From: Actimicrobium sp. CCC2.4
Lineage (GTDB): Bacteria > Pseudomonadota > Gammaproteobacteria > Burkholderiales > Burkholderiaceae_D
NCBI RefSeq assembly: GCF_034347385.1
Contig: NZ_CP133777.1
Location: forward strand, 2,790,001-2,854,000
DNA length: 64,000 nucleotides
Direction: 5' to 3'
The translations under genes and the position numbers were made by a program. Under the pieces are notes generated by a model. That model ran no database searches, was not told the origin of the DNA, and saw only the letters and a list, made by a program, of their open reading frames with translations. Positions 7,911-21,726 of this stretch are shown here, in pieces. Each line of letters begins with the position of its first letter. The first letter of the stretch is position 1.

Positions 7911-10589
7911 ATGAATCGCCTTCCTATCCGGAATATGGCCGCCTGTCCTGTCACCCGCACCTCGTCCCGACCACACACGCTGATGCGCACCTTGCTGGCC
8001 TCTGCGCTGCTGTGCGCCGGCCAGGCCATGGCAACGGCACCATTGGTGACGACCCAGTTGCCGCGCACGGTACGCCCCGAGCACTATCAGGTATCGATCA
8101 CGCCGGACGCCGCCAAGGCCCGTTTCAGTGCGCGCGTGGCGATCAGTATTACGGTGCTGCAGCCGACTGCCAGCATGACGCTCAATGCGGCCGAACTGGA
8201 TTTCAGTAGCGTGCGCCTGCTCGCGATGGACAGCGACAAGGTGCTGGCGACTGCCCGCGTAACGCTCGATAGCGGCAGGCAGACCGCGACCTTCCGTTTT
8301 CCGCAAGCGGTGACGCCCGGAAAATACCGGCTGGCATTGGCTTATACCGGCGTGATCGGCACCCAATCGAGCGGCCTGTTCTCGCTCGACTATGACAGCG
8401 CGACCGGCCCGCAACGCGCCCTTTATACCCAGTTCGAAAACTCCGATGCACGCCGCATGATTGCGTCGTGGGACGAGCCGGCCTACAAGGCAACCTTCTC
8501 GCTGGAAGCCATCGTGCCGGCCGATCAGATGGCCGTCAGTAACATGCCGGTGCAGACTTCGACGCTGCGCTCCGATGGCCGCCGGGCGGTGCAGTTCGCG
8601 CCCTCGCCGAAGATGTCGACTTACCTGCTGTTCTTCGGGCTCGGTGATTTCGAACGCGCCACGACACAGGTCGATGGCACTGAACTGGGCGTCATCACCA
8701 AGAAAGGCGCGCTTGCCCAGGCGCAGTTTTCGCTCGACGCATCCGCCGCGATCCTGCGCGAGTACAACGCTTATTTCGGCACGCCGTACCCGCTCCCGAA
8801 GCTCGACAACATTGCCGCGCCGGGACGCAGCCAGTTTTTTGGTGCGATGGAAAACTGGGGTGCGATCTTTACCTTCGAACATGTGATGCTGCTCGATCCG
8901 GCGGTCTCGACCCAGAACGACAAGCAACGTGTCTTCAGCATCGCCGCCCATGAAATGGCGCATCAATGGTTTGGCGATCTGGTCACGATGGCTTGGTGGG
9001 ATGACCTCTGGCTCAATGAAGGTTTTGCGTCATGGATGGAAAGCCGCACGACCATGCGCCTGCATCCGGAATGGCATACCGCGCTGGGTGTTGTTGATGA
9101 TCGCGAGCGGGCCATGAATCTTGATTCGCTGGCGACGACCCATCCGGTGGTCCAGCATATTGCCACCGTCGAACAGGCCAGCCAGGCCTTCGATGCGATC
9201 ACGTACAGCAAAGGCGAAGCCGTCATCCGCATGCTGGAAAACCATGTCGGCGAAACCGCCTGGCGCGAGGGTGTGCGCGCGTACATGAAGCAGCATGCGT
9301 ATCGCAACACGGTCAGCGATGACCTGTGGCGGAAGATCGAACAAGCGGCCGGCCAGCCGGTCACCGCGATCGCTCATGACTTCACGCTGCAAGCGGGCAT
9401 CCCGCTGATCCGCGTCGAGCAGGTTGTGTGCAAGGACGGGCAATCGACCGTCACGCTGACGCAGGGTGAGTTCAGCCGCAGCCAGCCCGACAAAAAACCG
9501 CTCACGTGGCGCGTGCCGGTGACGCTGCAATCGGGGACGGCGGGCGCACTGACGCGCACGCTGGTCAGTGGCGGCAAGGCCAGCGTGACGGTGCCCGGAT
9601 GTGAACCGGTGCTGGTCAATGCCGGACAGGCAGGCTATTACCGCACGCTGTATGCGCCGCGGGAATTTGCCCGGCTGGCTGGCAGCTTTGGCACGCTCAA
9701 GCCAGTCGATCAGCTCGGGATGCTGGCCGATAGCGCCCGGCTCGGGCTGGCCGGATTGCAGCCGATGGCAGACTTCCTGGGATTGGCCAGCGCGACACCG
9801 CTGTCGGCCGAACCGCGGGTCTGGAGTGCGATCGCCAGCCTGTTTGTCGAACTGCATCGTTACTACGAGGATGACAGCGCCGGCCAGCAGCGCTTCGCCG
9901 GCGTTGCCATTGCCCGCCTCGCGCCGGTGATGGCACAGCTGGGCTGGGAAGCGCGCGCCGGAGAATCCGAAGCGATCGCTCCCGTGCGCGAACAACTGGT
10001 CAATGCACTGAGTGCATTGGGCGATCCGGTCACCATCGCCGAGGCGTCCCGACGCGTTGCTGCTGCGGCCATGCAGACCGCTGCATTGCGCAAGCTGACG
10101 CTATCGGTGCAGGCGGACCATGCCGACACGGCCAGCTGGAATGCGATGCTGCAATCGGCACGCGATGCCAGCTCATCGCTGGTGAAGCAGCAGCTCTACG
10201 ACTTGCTGGCTACCAGCCGGGACGCGTCGCTGGCGCAGCGTGCGCTTGATCTGGCGCTGACCGATGAACCGGGCCTGACGACCAGCGCCGGCATGATCCG
10301 TCGTGTGGCTGACGACCATCCGGACCTGGCGTTTGACTTCGCCTTGGCCCATCTGGAGCGCACCAGCGCGCTGATCGACAGCTCGTCGAGCAGCCGGTAT
10401 TTTCCCGGACTGGCAAGTAATTCTGCCGACCCGGCGATGCGCGACAAATTGCAGGCGTATGCCGATGCCCATCTCAATGGCGATGCACGGCGTGATGTCA
10501 ATACCGCCCGCGCACGGATCGCGGACCGGATCCGGATTCGCGCCAGCCAGCTGGCGGCGGTCGATGCGTGGCTGGCGGTGCAGCGCTGA
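7911..10589 (+). CDS. M1 family zinc aminopeptidase, exported
   Basis: An 892-residue M1 metallopeptidase related to aminopeptidase N. The substrate-binding GAMEN motif is near residue 311. The zinc site HEMAH (His347, Glu348, His351) is followed by the third ligand Glu in WLNEGFA about 19 residues later. A C-terminal ERAP1/ARM-like helical domain extends from about 540 to the end. The ATG at 7911 is chosen because GGAG lies 7 bases upstream. It puts a hydrophobic stretch (LLASALLCAGQAMA) at about residues 28-41, an export signal with a long n-region; an inner ATG at 7983 would give a more compact signal peptide but has no visible ribosome-binding site. Probably periplasmic, releasing N-terminal residues from peptides. 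It lies 166 bases after prc, a plausible periplasmic proteolysis pairing. Confidence 0.92.
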   Translation: MNRLPIRNMAACPVTRTSSRPHTLMRTLLASALLCAGQAMATAPLVTTQLPRTVRPEHYQVSITPDAAKARFSARVAISITVLQPTASMTLNAAELDFSSVRLLAMDSDKVLATARVTLDSGRQTATFRFPQAVTPGKYRLALAYTGVIGTQSSGLFSLDYDSATGPQRALYTQFENSDARRMIASWDEPAYKATFSLEAIVPADQMAVSNMPVQTSTLRSDGRRAVQFAPSPKMSTYLLFFGLGDFERATTQVDGTELGVITKKGALAQAQFSLDASAAILREYNAYFGTPYPLPKLDNIAAPGRSQFFGAMENWGAIFTFEHVMLLDPAVSTQNDKQRVFSIAAHEMAHQWFGDLVTMAWWDDLWLNEGFASWMESRTTMRLHPEWHTALGVVDDRERAMNLDSLATTHPVVQHIATVEQASQAFDAITYSKGEAVIRMLENHVGETAWREGVRAYMKQHAYRNTVSDDLWRKIEQAAGQPVTAIAHDFTLQAGIPLIRVEQVVCKDGQSTVTLTQGEFSRSQPDKKPLTWRVPVTLQSGTAGALTRTLVSGGKASVTVPGCEPVLVNAGQAGYYRTLYAPREFARLAGSFGTLKPVDQLGMLADSARLGLAGLQPMADFLGLASATPLSAEPRVWSAIASLFVELHRYYEDDSAGQQRFAGVAIARLAPVMAQLGWEARAGESEAIAPVREQLVNALSALGDPVTIAEASRRVAAAAMQTAALRKLTLSVQADHADTASWNAMLQSARDASSSLVKQQLYDLLATSRDASLAQRALDLALTDEPGLTTSAGMIRRVADDHPDLAFDFALAHLERTSALIDSSSSSRYFPGLASNSADPAMRDKLQAYADAHLNGDARRDVNTARARIADRIRIRASQLAAVDAWLAVQR

Positions 10590-10628
10590 TTACTGACCCA
10601 CTTTCACTTACAGGAGAACCACCCCGAC

Positions 10629-11243
10629 ATGCCTATCATTGCGTACCCTCAAGAGCCTTTTCCGAACTTTTACAATGACCTTCACGGGTCATTGCAGATG
10701 GCATGGAGAATGCTCGGACGGGCCACCAAAGACCGCAAGGCCGCATTCCGTACGCCGGTGCTGGCGTCGGTTTCCGACGCCGGACCGCAAGCGCGGGTGC
10801 TGGTCTTGCGCGCTGTCGATGCCGACCGGCGCCAGCTAATTTTTCATACGGATACCCGCAGCGGCAAAGCCGGCCAGCTCGGTGCGGACGACCGCGTGGC
10901 CGCCACTTTTTATGATGCCCATCGCAAGATTCAGCTGCGTATCAATGGCGTCGCGCAGCTGCACACTGACGATGCGCTGGCCGATCAGCAGTGGCGCGAT
11001 GCCTCGCCGAATGCGTTGCGCTGCTTTTCAGGGCCCGTGCCGGCAGCGCCTTGCGCACTGCCTTCGGACCACGACGGCATCGAAGCGACCCGCACGACGG
11101 TGGCGGCCGGACGCGAATTTTTTGCCGTGCTGTCGGTCGATATCGGACAACTGGAATGGCTGTATCTGCATACGCACGGACAGCGTCGCGCGCTATTTTG
11201 CTGGCACGAAGAGCAATGGAAAATGCAATGGCTTAACCCCTAG
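10629..11243 (+). CDS. Pyridoxamine 5'-phosphate oxidase-like flavoprotein
   Basis: A 204-residue split-barrel FMN-binding protein of the PNPOx family. The N-terminal part carries the typical [19 protein letters not shown] strand pair and [13 protein letters not shown], matching the FMN-phosphate-binding region of the family. The conserved C-terminal active-site signature of true PdxH was not recognised, and the protein is somewhat short, so this is better read as a PNPOx-like flavoprotein of unknown substrate. The ATG has AGGAGA 12 bases upstream. The gene starts 40 bases after the aminopeptidase. Confidence 0.8.
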   Translation: MPIIAYPQEPFPNFYNDLHGSLQMAWRMLGRATKDRKAAFRTPVLASVSDAGPQARVLVLRAVDADRRQLIFHTDTRSGKAGQLGADDRVAATFYDAHRKIQLRINGVAQLHTDDALADQQWRDASPNALRCFSGPVPAAPCALPSDHDGIEATRTTVAAGREFFAVLSVDIGQLEWLYLHTHGQRRALFCWHEEQWKMQWLNP

Positions 11244-11335
11244 ACACCCGAAAAAGTGACGTTCCGGTCGTGTACGTGGTCAGCGTTAAGCGCGTATGCT
11301 CGGCCGCTCACTCTCCACTGAAACGGATCAGACAG

Positions 11336-12382
11336 ATGACAATTACCCGCGGATATGCAGCCACTGCAGCCAAAGCACCCCTGACACCCACCACGTTCGA
11401 ACGCCGCGCTCCGCGCGAAGACGACGTATCGATCGACATCAAATTCTGTGGCGTGTGCCACTCCGATATCCACCAGGCCCGTGACGAATGGGGCGGCGCA
11501 GCCTTCCCGATGGTGCCCGGCCATGAAGTCGCCGGCATCGTCAGCGCGGTCGGCAGCAAGGTCACCAAATTCAAGGTCGGCGATCATGTCGGCGTCGGCT
11601 GCTTTGTGGATTCCTGCACTCAGTGCGCGACCCGCAATGTCGACCTCGAGCAATACATGCCAGGCCTGGTACAGACCTACAACGGCGTCGAAGGCGACGG
11701 CGTCACACCAACCATGGGCGGCTACTCGGAGCACATGGTCGTCAAGGAAGGTTATGTCCTGTCGATCCCGGACAACCTGCCACTCGACGCTGCCGCGCCT
11801 CTGCTGTGCGCCGGTATCACCCTGTATTCGCCACTGCACCACTGGAAAGCCGGTCCCGGCAAAAAAGTGGCCATCATTGGCATGGGCGGCCTCGGCCACA
11901 TGGGCGTCAAGCTGGCCCACGCGATGGGTGCTGATGTGACGGTATTGAGCCAGAGTTTGTCGAAGCAGGAAGACGGCATGCGCTTTGGCGCGGCGCATTA
12001 TTATGCGACCAGCGACGCTGCCACCTTCGACAAATTACAGGGCGAGTTCGACCTGATCATCAATACCGTCGGTGCGAATATCGACTGGAACGCTTACATC
12101 AATCTGCTCAAGGTCGATGGCACGATGGTACTGATCGGCGTACCGGAAAAGCCGGTTCCGGTGATGGCGCACGTGCTCATAGGCGGGCGTCGTACGCTGG
12201 CCGGCTCGATGATCGGCTCGATCAAAGAGACCCAGGAAATGCTCGACTTCTGCGGCAAGCACGACATCGTTGCCGACATCGAACTGATCAAGATTCAAGA
12301 TATCAATGACGCCTACGACCGGGTCATCAAGAGCGATGTGCGCTATCGCTTCGTGATCGATATCGCTTCGCTGGCAGCGTAA
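11336..12382 (+). CDS. NAD(P)-dependent zinc alcohol dehydrogenase, YahK/CAD type, structural zinc site altered
   Basis: A 348-residue medium-chain dehydrogenase of the cinnamyl-alcohol/YahK type that interconverts aldehydes and alcohols. Catalytic zinc ligands are in place: Cys38 in CGVCHSDIH and the GHE motif of the PGHEVAG segment. The Rossmann motif [17 protein letters not shown] is intact. The structural-zinc lobe, normally four Cys in C-x2-C-x2-C-x7-C spacing, keeps only Cys94 and Cys97; the third and fourth positions read Arg100 and Met108. The ATG at 11336 was chosen over an upstream in-frame start because homologues begin at MTITRGYAA. The stand-alone gene is followed by an imperfect hairpin. 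Confidence 0.9.
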   Translation: MTITRGYAATAAKAPLTPTTFERRAPREDDVSIDIKFCGVCHSDIHQARDEWGGAAFPMVPGHEVAGIVSAVGSKVTKFKVGDHVGVGCFVDSCTQCATRNVDLEQYMPGLVQTYNGVEGDGVTPTMGGYSEHMVVKEGYVLSIPDNLPLDAAAPLLCAGITLYSPLHHWKAGPGKKVAIIGMGGLGHMGVKLAHAMGADVTVLSQSLSKQEDGMRFGAAHYYATSDAATFDKLQGEFDLIINTVGANIDWNAYINLLKVDGTMVLIGVPEKPVPVMAHVLIGGRRTLAGSMIGSIKETQEMLDFCGKHDIVADIELIKIQDINDAYDRVIKSDVRYRFVIDIASLAA

Positions 12383-12391
12383 GTTCTGTTG

Positions 12392-12421
12392 GCCAAGCCG
12401 GATGAGTTGTCCGGTTGGCCG
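12392..12421 (+). terminator. Imperfect hairpin after the alcohol dehydrogenase gene
   Basis: GGCCAAGCCGGA pairs imperfectly with TCCGGTTGGCC around a 7-base loop, 10 bases after the stop codon. There is no T run, so termination is uncertain. Confidence 0.4.
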
Positions 12422-12577
12422 GCATCGCCGGGCCGCACTGGTTGACGTCCCGACGTCGATTGGTGCGGCCCGATTTGTTTCCGGAAGACGAATGCCTGTC
12501 ACCGGCAAACGTGATTCTGCCGGCCGCATTACCGCATTCGTTAGTTCTTTTTTTCACCTCTTATTCAGGACCTTTCC

Positions 12578-13585
12578 ATGAAATCCATTACCTTGCGTTC
12601 TCCCGGCGGCCTCGCCAATCTTCTCGTTGTTGATGGCGAGTCACCTGCTGCGCCGGCGGCCGGACAAATTCGCGTCCGCATCCACGCCAGCTCTCTCAAT
12701 TACCACGACTACAGTGTCGTCACCCGTGCCGGTTGGGAAGCCGATGGCCGGATTCCGATGTCCGATGGTGCCGGTGTGGTCGATGCTGTTGGCGCGGGTG
12801 TCACCGAGTTCAAGGTGGGCGATCATGTTGTGTCGTGCTTTTTCCCGAGCTGGGCCAATGGCACGGCCACGATCGGTAATTTCAGCACCGTGCCGGGCGA
12901 TGGCATTGATGGCTTCGCGCGGGAGATGGTGACCACAGCGGCCACTTCATTCACGCTGGCACCGAAGGGATTTACGCATGCTGAAGCAGCCACACTAACA
13001 ACCGCCGGACTCACTGCCTGGCGCGCGCTGGTCGTTGAAGGGAATCTCAAGGCGGGCGATACAGTACTGGCATTGGGTACCGGCGGGGTCTCGATTTTTG
13101 CGTTGCAATTCGCGAAGATGATGGGCGCTACAGTGATCATCACGTCGTCGTCGGATGAAAAACTGGAGCGGGCCCGTGCACTCGGCGCGGACCAGACAAT
13201 CAACTACAAGACACACACGAACTGGGGTGCCAAAGTCCGCGAACTGACCGGTGGACTGGGCGTCGATCATGTCATCGAAGTCGGTGGACCGGGCACGCTA
13301 CCGCAATCAATCGATGCGGTACGTGTCGGTGGAAAAATCATGCTTATCGGTGTGCTGACCGGCTACACCGGCGATGTGCCGACCGCTGCGATGATGGCCA
13401 AGCAGGCGCGCCTGCAAGGCTTGATCGTCGGTAGCCGGCAGGAGCAAATGGACATGGTTCGCGCCATCGATGCGACCGGATTCCGTCCGGTCATCGACCG
13501 CTCTTTCGGCCTGACCGAGATCGCCGATGCATTTCGCTACCAGGCCAGCGGCGCACACTTTGGCAAGATCTGCCTCGAGTTTTAA
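12578..13585 (+). CDS. Zinc-independent MDR-family NAD(P)-dependent dehydrogenase (quinone oxidoreductase-like)
   Basis: A 335-residue medium-chain dehydrogenase/reductase. The N-terminal GroES-like half carries the SSLNYHDYSVV segment typical of this subgroup. The nucleotide-binding half carries VLALGTGGVSIFALQFAKMMGA. The two zinc-ligand sets of alcohol dehydrogenases are absent, which fits quinone-oxidoreductase-type members acting on enones or quinones with NADPH. Start ATG at 12578. It stands 195 bases after the preceding dehydrogenase and is probably transcribed separately. The substrate is unknown. Confidence 0.87.
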   Translation: MKSITLRSPGGLANLLVVDGESPAAPAAGQIRVRIHASSLNYHDYSVVTRAGWEADGRIPMSDGAGVVDAVGAGVTEFKVGDHVVSCFFPSWANGTATIGNFSTVPGDGIDGFAREMVTTAATSFTLAPKGFTHAEAATLTTAGLTAWRALVVEGNLKAGDTVLALGTGGVSIFALQFAKMMGATVIITSSSDEKLERARALGADQTINYKTHTNWGAKVRELTGGLGVDHVIEVGGPGTLPQSIDAVRVGGKIMLIGVLTGYTGDVPTAAMMAKQARLQGLIVGSRQEQMDMVRAIDATGFRPVIDRSFGLTEIADAFRYQASGAHFGKICLEF

Positions 13586-13602
13586 GAGACCTTTTCTGCC
13601 CG

Positions 13603-13630
13603 GTGACGGCGGCTGGCAAGCCGTCGTCAC
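13603..13630. terminator. Hairpin between convergent dehydrogenase and lactate permease genes
   Basis: GTGACGGCGGCT pairs with AGCCGTCGTCAC apart from one mismatch, around a short loop. It lies in the gap between two convergent genes and could serve both, though neither side has a clear T run. Confidence 0.5.
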
Positions 13631-13668
13631 GCGACATTCAGGACATTCCAGTTCCGGGCTAGAACGGC

Positions 13669-15384
13669 TCAGGGAGCAACGGCAACGAGTGCCGTCAACG
13701 GATCGCTGATACCGATCACGTAGACGGCAATGACGGTAATCAGGCCCGTCATGACCAGATAGTAGATTGTCGGAATAATCGTCATTCTGATCACTTGCCC
13801 TTCGCGTCCCAACATACCTACTGTTGCTGAGGCAGCCACCACATTATGAATGGCGATCATGTTCCCGGCAGCCGCGCCGACGGCTTGCGATGCGACCAGC
13901 ATCGCACCGGATACACCGATCAACTGCGCGGTGTCGAACTGAAATTGCGCCATCATCAGATTCGATACTGTATTGGAGCCGGCAATGAAGGCACCCAGTG
14001 CACCCACCGACGGTGCGAAGAACGGATAAATACTGCCGACACTGCTGGCTACCAACTCGGCCATCGCTCTGGGCATCGAAGGCAGGTCTGCAAGATTGAC
14101 ACCGGAGTTGATCAGGATACGCACCATTGGAATCGTGAAGATCAGTACAAAGCCGGCACCTAACAGAGTTCGTGAGGACTCCGATACCGCTGCAGTGATC
14201 TGGCTTATTTTCATGCGTTGCAGCAGAAAAGTCGCCAGAACCACCATGACCATGATGCCGCCAGGCAGATAAAGCAGTTCAATACTGCCGGAGATCCCGG
14301 TCTCGCCAAGAATGTTGCTCCAGCCGAGCGAGAGATAAGTAGTAAAGAACGCTTTGACATCGCCGTTCACGCGGGACAGGACCAGCAGGCCGGCCAGCAG
14401 CACATATGGGAACCAGGCCAGACCAATTGACATCGGCATGGCACTCGAAAGCCGGTCTATTTTCATTTCTATGCTACCCATCCATGACTCAGGCCACTCC
14501 TTGGCATCGGCGAAATCCCATGTGTTCTCGGGAATCAGGAATCCGGCTTTCGCGGCAGGCACCACGATGAGCAGTCCAACCAGCGCGCCTATCATTGACG
14601 GAAACTCGGGGCCGAGGAAGATGCCGGCTGCGGCATAGGGAATTACAAAAGCTAGTCCGGCGAAAATGGCGAAAGGCGCGATCGTGATTCCTTCCAGCCA
14701 GGATTTGTTGCGGCCAAAAAACCGCGTCATCATGATGCACATGAAGAGCGGCATCAGGATGCCGATAATGGCGTGCGTGATGGCCACTTCCGACGTAATC
14801 AGCCGATAAAAAACATCCCAGTCAGAGCCGTTGGCAATCAACTGCGCCGTGATACCGCTCTTATCCAGCCCGCCAGTGACACCCACCACGATAGGAGTGC
14901 CAACAGCGCCGAAGGACACCGGGGTGGACTGGACCATCATCCCCAGCATGACAGCGCCAAGCGCTGGAAAACCGAGAGCCATCAATAACGGGGCAGCCAC
15001 TGCTGCAGGCGTGCCAAATCCGGAAGCTCCTTCGATGAAACAGCCGAAGAGCCAGGCAACAATAATTACCTGAACGCGTCGATCCGGACTGATATTGGCA
15101 AAACCTCCGCGTATCGCGGTGATCGCGCCGGAATGTTTTAAGGTGTTTAGTAGCAGAATTGCGCCGAAGATAATCCAGAGAATGGCTCCGGTCAGGATTA
15201 ACCCTTGCAGGCTGGAAGCCAGAACGCGGTTAAAAGACATGCCCCAACTAGTCAATGCGATGAGGACAGCCACCAGATAAACCACGGGCATGGCACGTTT
15301 GGCGGGCCAGCTCAATCCGACCAGCAGGACAGCGGCGAGAACCAGGGGGACGAAGGCCAATAGAGAAAGTGCAATTGTGTTCAA
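13669..15384 (-). CDS. lctP: L-lactate permease (LctP family)
   Basis: A 571-residue polytopic inner-membrane protein with about 12-14 hydrophobic segments, the normal size for LctP/LldP. Family-typical stretches are visible: [26 protein letters not shown]-like loops replaced by [20 protein letters not shown], and a C-terminal [16 protein letters not shown]. The family imports L-lactate, and often D-lactate or glycolate, with protons. AAAGGA precedes the ATG. A palindrome resembling a GntR-family (LldR/PdhR) operator lies 55 bases upstream. No lactate dehydrogenase gene is adjacent; the rrn operon lies upstream on the same strand. Confidence 0.93.
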   Translation of the reverse strand: MNTIALSLLAFVPLVLAAVLLVGLSWPAKRAMPVVYLVAVLIALTSWGMSFNRVLASSLQGLILTGAILWIIFGAILLLNTLKHSGAITAIRGGFANISPDRRVQVIIVAWLFGCFIEGASGFGTPAAVAAPLLMALGFPALGAVMLGMMVQSTPVSFGAVGTPIVVGVTGGLDKSGITAQLIANGSDWDVFYRLITSEVAITHAIIGILMPLFMCIMMTRFFGRNKSWLEGITIAPFAIFAGLAFVIPYAAAGIFLGPEFPSMIGALVGLLIVVPAAKAGFLIPENTWDFADAKEWPESWMGSIEMKIDRLSSAMPMSIGLAWFPYVLLAGLLVLSRVNGDVKAFFTTYLSLGWSNILGETGISGSIELLYLPGGIMVMVVLATFLLQRMKISQITAAVSESSRTLLGAGFVLIFTIPMVRILINSGVNLADLPSMPRAMAELVASSVGSIYPFFAPSVGALGAFIAGSNTVSNLMMAQFQFDTAQLIGVSGAMLVASQAVGAAAGNMIAIHNVVAASATVGMLGREGQVIRMTIIPTIYYLVMTGLITVIAVYVIGISDPLTALVAVAP

Positions 15385-15708
15385 ACTGGATTCCTTTTTT
15401 CAGTACTTATCGGTCAAGTCATGCGCGCAGGACTTTGATCACATCTGGTCAGGCCAGATGTGAGGATAACCAGTGACAGGAAATTGAAGCGCGGAAGTTT
15501 CCGGCGGGGAGGAGCCGGTGTCTCACTTTCCGTCGCTCAACGAAAACCACTAAAAAGTGGGTCGTAAGATGTTATTTCAACAAGAATTACACATCCTGAC
15601 AACTTCAAGACAGTGCCCGATGCGGTTGCAGAGCGTCAATCCTGGGGGTATTAACCGTATGAATCCTCCTGCTTTTCGAGCGTGCGCAGATTTCATTGCC
15701 CCGAACGC
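15385..15708. other. Lactate permease upstream region, no gene
   Basis: The stretch between lctP and the rrn terminator. It holds the LldR-like palindrome at 15439-15463 and presumably the lctP promoter. Open frames here lack ribosome-binding sites and family features. Confidence 0.5.
15439..15463. promoter_or_regulatory. Perfect palindrome resembling a GntR/LldR operator
   Basis: Two 10-base arms, TCACATCTGG and CCAGATGTGA, are separated by TCAGG. The centre TGGTCAGGCCA matches the TGGTnnnACCA core of FadR-subfamily GntR regulators (LldR, PdhR) at all but one position. It sits 55 bases upstream of the lactate permease start, a typical operator position for lactate-responsive repression. The regulator gene is not in the window. 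Confidence 0.55.
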
Positions 15709-15742
15709 AAAAAGGCCCTTCTTTCGAAGGGCCTTCTTTTTT
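15709..15742 (-). terminator. rrn operon terminator
   Basis: A strong intrinsic terminator read on the minus strand: the GGCCC/GGGCC-centred stem AAGGCCCTTC/GAAGGGCCTT with a 4-base loop, flanked by A and T runs. It lies 16 bases beyond the 5S RNA end. Confidence 0.85.
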
Positions 15743-15757
15743 GCTGCATGTAACTGA

Positions 15758-15871
15758 GCCTGACGATGACCTACTTTCACACGTGTTGACGCACTATCAT
15801 CGGCGCAACGTCGTTTCACGGTCCTGTTCGGGATGGGAAGGGGTGGTACCGACGCGCTATGGTCATCAGGC
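15758..15871 (-). rRNA. rrf: 5S ribosomal RNA
   Basis: About 114 nt. Read on the minus strand it begins GCCTGATGACCATAGCG, contains the conserved CCCATCCCGAACAGG loop and ends GTCATCGTCAGGC, the two ends pairing as helix I. It is the last gene of the rrn operon; ends are accurate to a few bases. Confidence 0.95.
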
Positions 15872-16044
15872 TTAACTTGTAGAATCCTCTGTGGGGGCCG
15901 TTGATCTGGCTCCCTCAGGGGACGCAATTCGGAAGAAGTAAAGAAGTACAACACACACCTTGAAATCATCTTCAGTGTGCAGTTAGCGGGCGTGATGCAT
16001 CAACAATCGCATACGCCATACTCGTCGTCTCTAACCCATCAAGG

Positions 16045-18945
<2,901 letters not shown>

Positions 18946-19280
18946 ACCTCTGATCCTCCATTACGCTCCGTGAAGAGTGCCGTGGAGAACCAAAGACGGT
19001 ATAGAATCAACTGAGTACTACGTATGCACTTGCACCTTTGTAACCGCTTGCGCGGTCCAGCTAGATGCAAGCATGTTGAATCCATGTTTGTTGATTACAA
19101 TCACTACCCACCAGCGCCTTTAATTCTCGCTTTCACGAGTCTCATCGACACTGATAAATCTTTACTTCTTCCAAATTGTTAAAGAGCGAACAGCTCATGG
19201 TTTCTTGTTATAAAAAACCAAACCTAAAGACCTTGTGGCGCTGCGCGCCACCTGTACTTAGGTTTGCATTTTTATGTCTC
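18946..19280 (-). other. tRNA-Ala to 23S spacer
   Basis: A 335-base internal transcribed spacer without genes. It holds the boxA antitermination site at 19174-19188. Confidence 0.7.
19174..19188 (-). promoter_or_regulatory. boxA antitermination site in the 16S-23S spacer
   Basis: The minus strand reads GCTCTTTAACAATTT, a near-perfect match to the bacterial rrn boxA consensus (TGCTCTTTAACA) bound by NusB/NusE. It sits in the usual place between tRNA-Ala and 23S. Confidence 0.8.
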
Positions 19281-19356
19281 TGGTGGAGGTTGACGGGATC
19301 GAACCGACGACCCCCTGCTTGCAAAGCAGGTGCTCTCCCAGCTGAGCTAACCCCCC
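19281..19356 (-). tRNA. tRNA-Ala (anticodon TGC)
   Basis: 76 nt with encoded CCA. The D arm AGCTCAGCTGGGAGAGC, the anticodon arm CCTGCTTTGCAAGCAGG (anticodon TGC) and the T arm GGTTCGATCC are clear. The acceptor strands GGGGGGT and AACCTCC leave a G6/A67 mismatch; the T-arm U50/U64 mismatch is usual in relatives. It is the second of two spacer tRNAs. Confidence 0.95.
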
Positions 19357-19389
19357 CAGGGTTCTACTGCACTTCTTTACTCTGCTTCT

Positions 19390-19466
19390 TGGTGGGTCTG
19401 GTTGGGCTCGAACCAACGACCCCCGCGTTATCAACACGGTGCTCTAACCAACTGAGCTACAGACCC
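19390..19466 (-). tRNA. tRNA-Ile (anticodon GAT)
   Basis: 77 nt with encoded CCA. The acceptor GGGTCTG pairs with CAGACCC, and the anticodon loop TTGATAA carries GAT. It is the first spacer tRNA after 16S, the standard Ile-Ala order in betaproteobacteria. Confidence 0.96.
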
Positions 19467-19608
19467 GCTTGAACCCGCGCCACTTCACCACGACATATCA
19501 CCACACTCTCGTGCACTTCCTTATCATCGCTTGCTTGTTTTTACTGCTTGCTGTTCTTCTCTCGACTAACAGCTGATAAGTGTGGACACAGGGCTTCCGC
19601 GCATGCTC

Positions 19609-21143
<1,535 letters not shown>

Positions 21144-21458
21144 TAATCTCTGTGTTTTATGTCCTCTCGGACATGGTCATTGCTGACCGGTCGCTCACTC
21201 AAAATACTGACAGGATCAATCTTTCAATCTTTCCTATATTTCTTCGTGAGCACTTGCTATATGTAAAGACTCCGTAGCAACCTAAGCCACCACAGTGCAC
21301 TTCCACCAAGTGCCCACACTTATCAACTGTTAATTGTTAAAGAACTTACCGCACCATCCACAACACTTCGATTACCCTCACCGACCGTGCCGTCTTCTGT
21401 GCTGCTGACAAAGCGTTTTGTTTGTCTGCGCTTCGATGTCGCTGAAGCAGGAGGCGAA
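21144..21458 (-). other. rrn leader region
   Basis: The transcribed leader between the rrn promoter and 16S. It holds the leader boxA and stretches that probably pair with sequence after 16S for RNase III processing. No gene is seen. Confidence 0.6.
21330..21346 (-). promoter_or_regulatory. boxA antitermination site in the rrn leader
   Basis: The minus strand reads TTCTTTAACAATTAACA, close to the boxA consensus and nearly the same as the spacer boxA. It lies about 115 bases after the predicted promoter and 190 before 16S. Confidence 0.65.
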
Positions 21459-21486
21459 CTATAGCCAATCCGCCCTCGGCGTGCAA
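21459..21486 (-). promoter_or_regulatory. rrn operon promoter (P1-like)
   Basis: On the minus strand TTGCAC (-35) and TATAGT (-10) are separated by 16 bases. AT-rich sequence (TAAATTATTT) upstream resembles an UP element, and a GC-rich discriminator follows the -10, as expected for stringently controlled rrn promoters. Confidence 0.7.
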
Positions 21487-21726
21487 GTTATACGGGTAAA
21501 TAATTTAGATGATTGCGTAGGGCGGGTCTAACTTGAGTCTCTGCGCAGGATTGAATCTCTGCGCAGGAAGCAAAATCGCTCGATACCCACCCCAAGCAAC
21601 AAAGAGCCCAGACTTGATTTTCGCGGTGAGCGAGGATTTTGCCGACCTAAACAATAAGGTGCACCTGCACGTTTATGTTTTCTACCGTACCGTTCGCTCC
21701 CTGTACTAAATTGGCCTGTCTTGGGT
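21487..21726. other. Junction between rrn promoter and MFS remnant, no gene
   Basis: Holds a 13-base direct repeat (TCTCTGCGCAGGA at about 21538 and 21556) and loosely complementary stretches around GCAAAATCGCTCG and GAGCGAGGATTTTGC. No supported coding sequence is seen. Confidence 0.4.
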
